Assembly: GCA_021234155.1 (NCBI GenBank)
Contig: JAJEKV010000343.1
Coordinates: 233,012 to 297,011, forward strand
Source of the DNA: Isoetes taiwanensis
Taxonomy: Eukaryota; Streptophyta; Lycopodiopsida; Isoetales; Isoetaceae
Length of the DNA: 64,000 bases
Reading direction: 5' to 3'
Notes under the pieces: generated by a model
Databases searched by the model: none
What the model saw: only the letters and a program-made list of their open reading frames with translations
What the model was told of the DNA's origin: nothing
Shown here: piece after piece, positions 11,673 through 20,420 of the stretch
Position numbering within the stretch: position 1 is the stretch's first letter
Layout of the letters: the number at the start of each line of letters is the position of its first letter
Position numbers and translations under genes: made by a program

Positions 11673-12089
11673 GGCCCTTTTTCCACAGCAGTCACAAAAT
11701 ACGGCTGTCATATACCATATAAGACACCATTTATGACTCCAAGGCTAAAATGAGACACATAAATCTAAACTTTTTTTTTCCACCGCATGGTAGTCATAAA
11801 TATGACACCACTAAAAATGCTAGTGGAAAGCATGAAAAAAATAAGACACGTCTTATTTTTAGTTATTTTTAGTTATATATTCAAATAAGACTAGATGTCT
11901 TATTTAACGGCGGGGGAAATCCGGAATAAAATAAGACTCCATTTGGTATCCAAACCTATTCCGAACCTAAATAAGGCATGTCTTATTTTTATAGTGGAAA
12001 AGTGATTTACTTTTAAGACAATAGGTGGCCAAACATCATTGGATAAAATATGTGACTTTTAGAGATAAGACTACCGTGGAAAAAGGGCC
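11673..12089. mobile_element. Tourist/PIF-Harbinger-like MITE
   Basis: The terminal inverted repeats are GGCCCTTTTTCCAC (11673-11686) and its exact reverse complement (12076-12089), with weaker pairing continuing inward (AGTC/GACT). A 3-bp TGA flanks both ends (11670-11672 and 12090-12092). A 417-bp, AT-rich, non-coding element with GGCCC-type TIRs and a 3-bp target duplication fits the Tourist class. Full-length transposase relatives cannot be judged from here. Confidence 0.72.
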
Positions 12090-12297
12090 TGAGTGGTCGA
12101 CATCTACAGTAGGCTGCACGCGCGACCCAATCCAAATCTGAAAAAAAAAAAAAACTGTCCCTTCTTTAACACAATTCCACGTTGGAGGTGCCACCATCAT
12201 CCAAATACGTATACAAATACCACATTTAACCTTCCACAATTTAACCTTCCACAATCATATGTTAGAAAAATACTGTTTTTGATTAGGGACACATTAT

Positions 12298-12336
12298 CAG
12301 TGTCATCGTTGAGCACGGGCCATGCTAATCTTCTCC
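12298..12336 (-). pseudogene. U6 snRNA-like fragment (copy B), split by the 2.27-kb insertion
   Basis: The minus strand reads GAGAAGATTAGCATGGCCC, then GATGACAC, as in copy A. The missing 3' tip (AAATCGAG) is at 10012-10023, on the far side of the insertion. The fragment lies in the leader region of PPR gene 1, in antisense orientation. Confidence 0.62.
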
Positions 12337-12688
12337 ATATGGATTGGATCATTGGATGTCGAAGGACAAGATTAAAATTACTTAGTCTATAAATAGTCTA
12401 TAAAGAGAGGCCTATCTGACTTTCCATCCATTGATGTCAGATGTCCAATTCAGTGTTTTCTGCAGCAAATACAAATAGTAGCAGGGTTGTCGATCTGAAG
12501 CAAGTATCGATTTATGAAAGTTCCGGCAATCATCTTTGGTCGAATTCCATACAAATTGATCATGTTGGGCACTCCAAGAAAAACAACAAAAGGTACCGCT
12601 GCATCCCAAATACTTTTAAGTGTTTTATAAGAAAATTCAGTATGCACATCTCAATTGCATTCTGTAGTGCAGGGCAATTCAAGAGGCA

Positions 12689-15235
12689 TTGAACCAGCTG
12701 AAGAAATTGAGCTCCCAAGACAGTTATAACGCTCTGATAAGTGCAAGGCAATTTCATGCTCATGTTATTCAAACAAGAGAAACCAGCATTGTTGTAGAAA
12801 ATGCTCTGCTCAACATGTATCTAAAATGCGGAAGTGTGATTGATGCACGTCAGCTGTTTGACAACATGTCCGAAATAGATTTATTTACATGGACTACAAT
12901 GATTGCAGGTTATAATCAGAATGGAGATGGGAAGAAAGCAATCAAGCTTTTCCACGAGATGAGGCAAAATGGGTTCAAGCCAGATATGGTTACTTATGTA
13001 AGTGTCCTATCTGCAACTGCCCATGCAAAATCATTAGGGTGGGGAAAGTATATCCATGCTGATTCTAGAATCGCCATCAAGGCAGATATCTCAGGGCTTG
13101 AAGCTGTGGACATGCCTTTTCAGAATACTCTTTTAAGCATGTATACCAAGTCTGGAGACATGAATTATGCTTGCCAAGTCTTTGATAGAATAGCCACTAG
13201 GAATATTGTCACTTGGACAATCATGGTTATGGGCTATGCCCACCATGGACATGGCAATGAGCCTATCATACTCTTTCAGATCATGCAGTCCAACGGATTC
13301 AACCCAGATAGTGTCATGTATGTCAGTGTGGTGAGTGCCTGCAGTGCAGCAAGAAACCTGGAATGGGGAAAATGCATTCATGCTGGTGCTATTAAGTCAG
13401 GATTTGGTTCTGACATTTTTATTGGCAGCGCCATTCTTACCCTGTATATGAAATGTGGAAGCACCGGAGATGCCCTTCAAGTTTTTCACAACATGCCTTT
13501 AAGAAACATGGTAACCTGGAATGCAATGCTTTCAGGATTTGCCGAGCATGGTAATAGTGTTGAAGTCATCAATGTGTTTCTAGAAATGCAAAAAAATGCC
13601 TTTGAGCCAGATCAGGTCACATATGCAAGTGTTCTGCATGCATGTACATCTGCAGAATTTTTGGCATGGGGCAAATATATTCATGCCTGTTATATAAAAT
13701 TTGGACTAGGTATTGATCTTGTTGTAGAAAATGCACTGATTGACATGTATGCAAATTGTGGGAGCATAAAAGATGCATGTCAGTTGTTTGAGGGAATGCC
13801 TAGACGAGATTTAGTGTCATGGAATACGTTACTCACAGCCTATGCTCAACGTGGAGATGGCAGAAATGCTTTTAGAGTGCTTTTGCTAATCCAACATTAT
13901 GGTTTGAAACCAGATAAGATAACATATACTGTTGCTCTTAATCTTTCTCCAAATACAAAAACATTAGAATGGGGGAAATTTTTGCACAGCTTCCTAATAC
14001 GGACTAGGTTGGATGTGGAAGTTTCAATGGCCAGCATACTTATTGGTTTGTATTCTAAATCTGGTTCCATTAGAGATGCCTGGTGTTTATTTGACACAAT
14101 GCCTATTACCGACTTGTTCTCCTGAACTTCCATCATATCTCGGCTTGCTGAACAGGGCAATTATAAGGAAGCGTTTTCATTATTCTGGAAAATGCAAGAA
14201 TGTGGCATCGTTCCTGATGAGGTTGCTCATCTCAGCATGTTAGAAGTCGCTGCATCTTCACGATCTCTAGAATGGGGAAAGAAGATGCACGCTTGCATCA
14301 TCAACTCTGGATGGGATCTGGATACGTCTGTGCAGAATAACATAATTGCTATGTATGTCCAATGCGGTACTATCAAGGAAGCTTGTAAAGTGTTTGATAG
14401 GATGTCCATACAAGATATAATATCGTGGACCACAATGGTTTCAGCATATTCCCAACATAGTGATATCAACGAGACTATGAAGCTTATTAGCCAAATGCAA
14501 GAGCAGGGCTTGCATTTGGATCGAGTAGCATGTATTAGCATTTTGGGCATATGCGCAACCACAGGTGCTCTTCAGTGGGGCAAGCAGATCCATAGATGCC
14601 TGGTAGAAATAGGAATTGAACAAGATATTCTATTGGATAATGCACTCCTTAGCATGTATATGAACTGTGGTAGCATCAATGACGCACGCAAATTGTTTGA
14701 TAGGATGCCTGTAAGAGACATAGTATCATGGAACACAATGATTTTGGGATATGGTCAACATGGGAGTGCTTATGAGGCTATTAAGCTATTTGATGACATG
14801 CAAAGACTTAGCATACTCCCAGACAGAGTTACCCTAATTTCTCTTCTTACTTCATGTAGCAATGGTTTACTAGGAAATAATGGTGCCCACTATCTTTGTT
14901 CCTTTGGGCAAGTGTACAATATTGAGATAGCATCTGAAGCTTACGCTGCAATGGCTGGCCTCCTTTGCCGTGCTGGGGACATGGAAGAGACAAAGCAATT
15001 TATTGATGCGATGCCATTTCCACCCGATGTAGTAGTCTGGATGGCTTGTCTTGGTACCTGTAGGAATGATAGCGATATAAGCATAGCAGAATTAGCTACA
15101 ATAGAAATAATTAGGTTGGATCCTTCAAATATAGCAGCTCTCATTTTGCTCTCAAACATCTATGCCCTAGCTGGCAGGTGGGATGACAAAAGGAATGTAA
15201 GAAAACGGTTAGAAGAAACTGTTAGATTGTTTTAA
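12689..15235 (+). pseudogene. PPR gene 1, PLS-class, interrupted by one in-frame TGA
   Basis: PPR proteins bind organellar RNA and act in editing, splicing or stability. About 849 codons encode roughly two dozen 31-36-residue helical repeats in P-L-S order (LFDNM..DLFTWTTMIAGYNQNGD, LKPDKITYTVAL). The reading frame is a single frame broken once by TGA at 14123-14125, exactly where the recurring Trp of the 'xxSW' position is expected. The protein ends inside an E-like motif (LLSNIYALAGRW) with no E+ or DYW domain, so it would need partners to edit. The first codon of the open frame is TTG, with TAG at 12665-12667 upstream; a real start may lie across an intron or frameshift (a 12441-12689 frame starts MSNSVFSA). 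It is a pseudogene unless the TGA is a sequencing error. Confidence 0.88.
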
Positions 15236-16174
15236 TCAAACCATCATAAAGGCATCCAGTTGACACTTCTACCATAAAGCCCATGGAAGCTAACAGGGAA
15301 AGTTAAACTCATGAATGTGTCTGTCATTTATCACCACCTTTCTATGTTGCCTGTAAACTGATGACATGAATTGGATGTGCTTTAGCAGTGGTGGCCATGA
15401 ACGAAAGTGATTGAATGTGCTTTCTTCTTGGTAGTCAGACAGCTCTTTTAAAGTACCAAAGGGCACAATCACATCAAATTAACAGCACGTGGTTTCGTGC
15501 AGAAAAGGAGAGTGTGTACTCAATTTCATATCATGCTCTTTGGAAAATAGAAGCATAGAAAAAATCAAGGGCATCCAACAGTATCAAAGTACCGCAGGAT
15601 CTAAGACCACCATCTCATTCATTATTATCAGGAACCAGATGATCTATATCCACAGTGAAGGTAAGTGGAAACATGATCTACCTTGAAGCCTAACTAAAGA
15701 AAGAATTGGTCGATTAGTCTGTCCATATGCCACTTAAGGTGGTTCAGGCATTTTAGGTGTATACTAGTGAATTAATGGAGACTCTTCAAGTCATATGCAA
15801 ACTCAATTCCGCCTCCTTGTTGAGGATTCAAGTGCAGTGCAGCTGGGGAATAACGAATCGTGTACCACATAGAAAAGACTTTTGTAACACTTCCCTTCTA
15901 AATTACCTGTACAGTGGCAACATCTTTCCAGCTTATATGATGCTTTACAACCTCCAGAAATTTTAGCAAGATAGATCATCTTCTGCATTCCTTTACCATC
16001 CCTTCTACTAAAGTTTTCATAAAATATTCGCTTCCTCTCTGATACGTTTCAGGCTTGATAATTTAGTGGATTGTAGGTTCCTATGGGGCCTTGAATGTTT
16101 TGCATGTTCAACGACGAGGGAGCCGATTTTAGATGTTTAGTGACTTTTAAGATTATGGCAATTATAGCATCTTC
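15236..16174. other. Intergenic DNA between convergent PPR genes
   Basis: This 0.94-kb stretch lies between the 3' ends of the two PPR genes. It holds no convincing reading frame, repeat or RNA gene. It presumably contains both 3' untranslated regions. Confidence 0.6.
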
Positions 16175-18112
16175 CTAATATATGCATATGGGAAACGTAT
16201 TACTTTTATAGTCTTGAGAAATCATCATGGCATCTTCCAATAATCCAGCTGCGGCATATATGTTAGATAGCAACACATATGTGCAAGTTTTATTTGGATC
16301 CAATTCAGAGGCATTAAATGCAGCACGTATTCCTCGCTCCACATCAACGTGGTTTTGACATGAACCTAGCAATGCTGTCCATGACAGAACACCAGGTTGC
16401 AGAGGCATGCTTGCAATAAAGTCCTCTGCCTCATCTAGCCACACTGGTCGTCCAAGAAGATCAATAATGCAGTTGCAATGTTCTAATTGTGCAATAAGAC
16501 CATGTGTTCCACTAATTGACAGAAACCAGTGACATCCGTCATCCACCAAGCCAGCATGGCTACAAGCGGAAAGAAGGCTGAAAAATGAAGTTTCATCCAA
16601 CAGCATACCATCTGATTGTATTTCGTCCACAATTTTGACCACCTCTTTTCCATACCCATGTTGTGCATATGCCGAAGTCATGATAGTCCAAGAGATCAGA
16701 TTTCGTCTTAGCATTCTATCAAATACCATGCATGCATCTTTCAAGCTTGCACATTTTGCATACATGTTGACAATGGCATTCTGCACAGCAATATCTGGTT
16801 CATTAGCATGACTTATAATATGGTTATGCAATTTTTTGGCATCGACAAGCACTGCCGTATTGGCACATGCATCTAGAATTCCAATATATGTAAATTTATC
16901 AGGGATAAAACCTTCCTGCAACATTTTGGCATAATTTTGTAGGGCTTTTCTCAGATGACCTTGTTGAGCATATGCAGAGATCATAACATTCCAAGAAACA
17001 GCATCATGTTCTGGCATTTGATCAAATAATTTGCAGGCTTCCTCAAGCTTCCCTTCTTGCATATAGGCAACAATCATAGCTGTCCATGATACCTCATTCC
17101 GCTGAGGCATTTTTTCAAACAATTGTAGGGCTTCCTTTAGCTGACACCTTTGAACATACCCTGAAATCATAGCAGTCCATGAAACAATGTCTTTCTGAGG
17201 CATCTGCTCAAAGATAAGTTGTGCATTGTCCATTTGTCCTTGTTGGGTGAAGGCAACAAGCATAGAAGTTGACGATACTGTGTCTCTAAAAGGCAACATG
17301 ATAAAAACCATCGATGCATCCTCTAGGCTTCCACAATTTGCATACATGTTAAGGAGGCTAGTTTGAAGAACTACGTCTGACTGAAATTCAAAACGGAAAA
17401 TGTTGGCATGCACCAATTTGCCAATTGATAAATCAGCTTTACTTCCACATGCATCAATAACAGTAAGATAAGTAATTTTATCAGGTTCCATACCTTGTAA
17501 CTTCATATCATCTAATAAGAGCACAGCCTCCTTCACCTGCCCATGTTGCCCATAAGACTTAATAATAGTATTCAAAGATACTACATTTCTTTCAGGCATT
17601 TGCTGAAAAAGCTGCAAAGCTTTTTTCAACTGTCCGTTCTTGCCATAGGCGCCAATCATGGTTGTCCATGAAACCACGTCTCGTTGAGGCATCTGATCAA
17701 ACAGTTCTATAGCCTGATTCACCTCCCCTTGATCAACATAAGCGCCAATAATTATATTCCAAGAGAAGGTGTTCTGTCTAGACATGTTATCAAAAGTTTC
17801 CCTTGCTTTCAATAAGGCACCACACTTGCCATACATATGTATAAGGAAATTTCCTAAAAGCACATCACCATCAAGGCCATTTTTTATGATATGGTCGTGA
17901 ATGCGCTTACCTTCCAAAAGATCCAATCGGGTGGTACATTTCCGGAGGGCAGAAACAATGGTGGCCACATTCGAATTAGTTGTAGATAGTGCTTGATTCT
18001 GATTTCTTTCCTTCTTCTTAGATGCATATTCTAGTGTTCCAAATGTTCTTACCTGCCAAAGCTGTCTAGAAAGTACACATACCTGAAACCATCCATGTCT
18101 AGTACAAAGCAT
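16175..18112 (-). CDS. PPR gene 2, PLS-class pentatricopeptide protein, intact
   Basis: This is a predicted organellar RNA-binding protein of 645 codons. ATG at 18110-18112 is chosen because the open frame's earlier start codon is only a GTG. The basic, hydroxylated, acid-poor N-terminus (about residues 1-45) fits a mitochondrial or plastid transit peptide. From about residue 45 to 560 tandem PPR motifs follow, many of S type (LFDQMPQRDVVSWTTMIGAY, LFEKMPQRNEVSWTAMI) alternating with P and L motifs (GMEPDKITYLTVIDAC). The C-terminus has an E-like segment (YVLLSNIYAAAGLLEDA) that stops early, with no E+ or DYW domain. It is transcribed towards PPR gene 1. The uninterrupted frame argues that it is functional; the RNA target is unknown. 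Confidence 0.92.
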   Translation of the reverse strand: MLCTRHGWFQVCVLSRQLWQVRTFGTLEYASKKKERNQNQALSTTNSNVATIVSALRKCTTRLDLLEGKRIHDHIIKNGLDGDVLLGNFLIHMYGKCGALLKARETFDNMSRQNTFSWNIIIGAYVDQGEVNQAIELFDQMPQRDVVSWTTMIGAYGKNGQLKKALQLFQQMPERNVVSLNTIIKSYGQHGQVKEAVLLLDDMKLQGMEPDKITYLTVIDACGSKADLSIGKLVHANIFRFEFQSDVVLQTSLLNMYANCGSLEDASMVFIMLPFRDTVSSTSMLVAFTQQGQMDNAQLIFEQMPQKDIVSWTAMISGYVQRCQLKEALQLFEKMPQRNEVSWTAMIVAYMQEGKLEEACKLFDQMPEHDAVSWNVMISAYAQQGHLRKALQNYAKMLQEGFIPDKFTYIGILDACANTAVLVDAKKLHNHIISHANEPDIAVQNAIVNMYAKCASLKDACMVFDRMLRRNLISWTIMTSAYAQHGYGKEVVKIVDEIQSDGMLLDETSFFSLLSACSHAGLVDDGCHWFLSISGTHGLIAQLEHCNCIIDLLGRPVWLDEAEDFIASMPLQPGVLSWTALLGSCQNHVDVERGIRAAFNASELDPNKTCTYVLLSNIYAAAGLLEDAMMISQDYKSNTFPICIY

Positions 18113-18284
18113 GAGCCTCACCTACGCATCTATTCAGAAGCTTCAATAAGACAGATTTGGATCATCCTTCCCTCTTCCTCTCGTTTGATCTATGAGAATT
18201 GCTTGCCCACCGCATTCCGCATATTTCATGGATGTTATGTATTAGGTAATTGTCATTAGGAGGGCCATTCCGCCAAGTAACCCA

Positions 18285-18336
18285 GGCGCACGAGCGGCGG
18301 AGCTGGACGGAGTGGCGCACGAGCGGCGGAGCTGGA
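18285..18336. repeat. 29-bp tandem duplication, GC-rich
   Basis: GGCGCACGAGCGGCGGAGCT (extending 3 further bases) occurs at 18285-18307 and again at 18314-18336, about 150 bp upstream of PPR gene 2. Confidence 0.75.
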
Positions 18337-18471
18337 GTGCGCTACCGAGTCTGGCGGTGCCGCCAAAGACTTTACTACTGGCAGAATGCCGACTCAGGGC
18401 ATTTACTGGACGTAATCACCACATGCTTCATATTACGAACAAAATGATCTACGATGGCTATGGCGTTCTCC

Positions 18472-18762
18472 TTAACCGGCAGGCCTTTTGATCCGGTTGA
18501 TCATGGCCGTCTGTTTCAACCCAGTGATAGGGCAGAATGGGCTGAGTCCTCCGGATTGAGGTGAGAAACAAGGTGAGATGCCTTGGATTCATCTCAGAAA
18601 CAAGTAGCTCTGCCTTGGTTTTAGCTTCGGGTCGTGATAAACCAGGCTAGGGGATGATAAACCAGGCTCGGACGCTGATAAACCAGGCTAGGGATGATAA
18701 ACGAGGCTAGGTGCAGGTATGGTGCAGGCTTGGTGTTCTTGATCGGCCAGCCTGCCGGTTAA
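18472..18762. mobile_element. TTAA-bounded MITE-like element
   Basis: The left end is TTAA-CCGGCAGGC (18472-18484). The right end is GCCTGCCGG-TTAA (18750-18762), a perfect 13-bp inverted repeat including TTAA. Weaker complementarity (GATC...GGCC) continues inward. TTAA target duplication and TIRs starting with CC are the rule for piggyBac-type elements, but 13 bp can also arise otherwise. The inside is non-coding and holds a tandem repeat. Confidence 0.45.
18636..18712. repeat. Four-copy ~19-bp tandem repeat
   Basis: The unit GATAAACCAGGCTAGGGAT recurs at 18636, 18656, 18677 and 18696 with a few substitutions. Confidence 0.8.
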
Positions 18763-18869
18763 AGGGGTTAACCACCCCTGCTTGGCTGTTACAGCCTGTA
18801 AATGGGCTCGCCCCTCCGGGCTCGCCCATTTACTGGCTGTAACAGCCTCGCAGGGGTGGTTAACCCCTT
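18762..18869. repeat. 108-bp near-perfect palindrome
   Basis: The sequence from AAGGGGTTAACCACCCCTGC to its reverse complement at 18869 is symmetric about 18815/18816, with only a handful of mismatched pairs over 54-bp arms. Each arm contains GGCTGTTACAGCC, itself a palindrome. Counting inward, TTAA (18768-18771 and 18860-18863) bounds CCACCCCTGC...GCAGGGGTGG. It would extrude as a cruciform or transcribe into a long hairpin RNA. Confidence 0.88.
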
Positions 18870-19359
18870 CTTACAATGTCAGCTTTAAGGCTCCGGTCAA
18901 AAACTATGAACCCTTACAAAAAATTATCCAGTATCTAACGCTTGATTTGGCTTTGCTCAGAGCCCTGCACCGGACAAAAGAGTTGAAGATCTGCTACTTA
19001 ATATGGAGGAAAGAAGGGATTTGTGTCAGATATGCTATGGGTTGTTCAAAAGGGCAAACACATCACAGAGAGAATAATCAGCCTTGTAGCAGCAAAAATA
19101 ATCAGCGAGATAATCAATCCTGTGGCAGCAGCGAGAATAATCAGCACTATTCAAAGAAAGCATATGCATTCATCAAACTAAGAAAGATACACCTAGAAAT
19201 AAGAAAATAAAAGCTGCAGACCTGAAAAGCATTCCGGCAAAGGCTTTGAACCCGCCTCTTCAATCCGAACACTTTCTACGCAAGATTTGTAGCTTTAATC
19301 TGTGGCTATCATTTACATTTGCAACTCTGAAGCAGGGAATCTGAAGCTTAAGTCGTATT
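18870..19359. other. Non-coding stretch
   Basis: No gene is visible. A short degenerate repeat built on GAGAATAATCAG occurs between 19070 and 19145. Confidence 0.5.
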
Positions 19360-19805
19360 CATTTGTAGATGAGGATTGGAGACAAATGGTTGCTCTCTCT
19401 TGCTTCATGGAGGTGTATGGATGAACTGTGAGCAAACTAGTGTGGCACTGTCGTCGTGTGAAGCAGAATATATGGCTTCTTCAGCAGTTGTGCGTGAGAC
19501 CATGGTTGAGGCAGTTCCTTGAGGAAATTGGGTACCAACAATCGCATGCACAGTTCTATATAATGACAACAAGAGCAGCATTGCACTCACGGAAAATCCA
19601 ATCCTTCATAAGTGGTCCAGCCACATTAGCATACATCACCATTTTACATGAGATCGAGTCCAGGCTGGTAACATTTAAGATGGAGTATTGCAAGACCTCG
19701 AACATGCCAGCAGATATCCTAACTAAACCACTAGGAAGAGAAGCCTTCTGTCGGCATCGATTAACTCCAGGGTTGTTTAGAGTATCAGATAATTCAGTAA
19801 AATGA
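19360..19805 (+). pseudogene. Ty1/copia polyprotein 3' fragment (RNase H)
   Basis: In mixed frames, the translation shows the copia RNase H signature: ALSSCEAEYMA (about 19443-19480), a tryptophan- and leucine-rich block followed by FLEEIGYQQ, a DN(K)S-type block near 19562, HKW and H-rich residues around 19610-19650, and MPADILTKPL (19701-19730). At least three frameshifts separate these blocks. The 5' nine-tenths of the element is missing. Confidence 0.82.
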
Positions 19806-19857
19806 ATCTCTGATTCAACTTGCTGAAACAGTCTTGCTAAGCTTAATTTATGAGCAG

Positions 19858-20100
19858 AACAAAGGAGTGTTGGCATATTGGAATATTCTGCTCATACTTT
19901 GTATATATATATTCGTCATGGTAATACATCTATTAGTTCTTGCTTACTGTTTAGTCGCTCCTTTCTTGGTTCATTGACACCCGAGAATCTGCATTGGTAC
20001 CTGCTTGCACTTAAGATCATAGGCGCCTTGTGCCTGCTAGCAATCACTAAATATTCTAGAAATACAAGCATTAGCAAATGGCGCAAAGCAAGGATTTTTT
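19858..20100 (+). mobile_element. Probable copia polypurine tract and start of 3' LTR
   Basis: AACAAAGGAG (19858-19867) is followed directly by TGTTGGCATATTGG (19868 on), the usual arrangement of a copia polypurine tract and LTR start, 60 bp after the end of the RNase H frame. The LTR end was not found, so the right coordinate is approximate. Confidence 0.5.
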
Positions 20101-20168
20101 AGGATTTGATTTTTAGAGAATATATACAACCAACTCAAACTTGGACGATCTTGGAGGCCAAATAGGGC

Positions 20169-20351
20169 CTACACCCATTGCGGTCCGTAATGCCAGGCAT
20201 TAAATTTTCCCGGCCTTAGATCACTTGTGTTTAATTCTTGCACTGCGACTCGCATGAAACCAACAACATCCCGATAGATAGGCTTTTCATTCATCTCAAC
20301 AGTTTTTTCTACAATGGTATAGGGTGGGTATGCACATCGCAGGCTACCCAA
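20169..20351 (-). pseudogene. Short minus-strand coding segment, unrecognised
   Basis: The segment encodes a 60-residue peptide containing YRDVVGFMRVAVQE. The underlying sequence ACTGYGACTCGCATGAAACC occurs again at 22149 and continues for about 35 bp in both places, so it is part of a repeat. I do not recognise a domain. Confidence 0.3.
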
Positions 20352-20420
20352 AAAATGAAAAACATAGGGAATATCCAGTTATAACACCTGGACCCCAAAT
20401 AAAATTGTGTGCTACAGATG

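Larger units (their letters stand above)
10024..12297. mobile_element. 2.27-kb insertion flanked by TTAT, type unknown
   Basis: Copy A reads ACTCGATTTATCAGTGTC (4804-4821). In copy B this is split after ...GATTTAT (10023) and resumes at CAGTGTC (12298). The 4-bp TTAT is present on both sides (10020-10023 and 12294-12297), consistent with a target duplication. The segment has no convincing coding sequence; an open stretch at 11311-11661 has no recognisable domain. It contains a tRNA-like sequence, several hairpins, a MITE and a 16-bp tandem repeat (12225-12255). No clear LTR (TG..CA) or long TIR is visible, so it may be several nested insertions. Confidence 0.6.
5571..12515. repeat. Copy B of the segmental duplication, split by two insertions
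   Basis: Homology to copy A runs 5571-6859, resumes at 8810-10023, then at 12298-12515 in the leader of PPR gene 1. The gaps are a LINE (6860-8809) and a 2.27-kb insertion (10024-12297). Copy A gives the uninterrupted sequence at both sites, which fixes the insertion points. The copies differ by scattered substitutions and small indels. Confidence 0.85.

Noticed and set aside
12036-12692. Several short open frames around 12.1-12.7 kb on both strands
   Set aside because: They overlap a MITE end, poly-A stretches and the PPR leader, have no domains, and conflict with each other.
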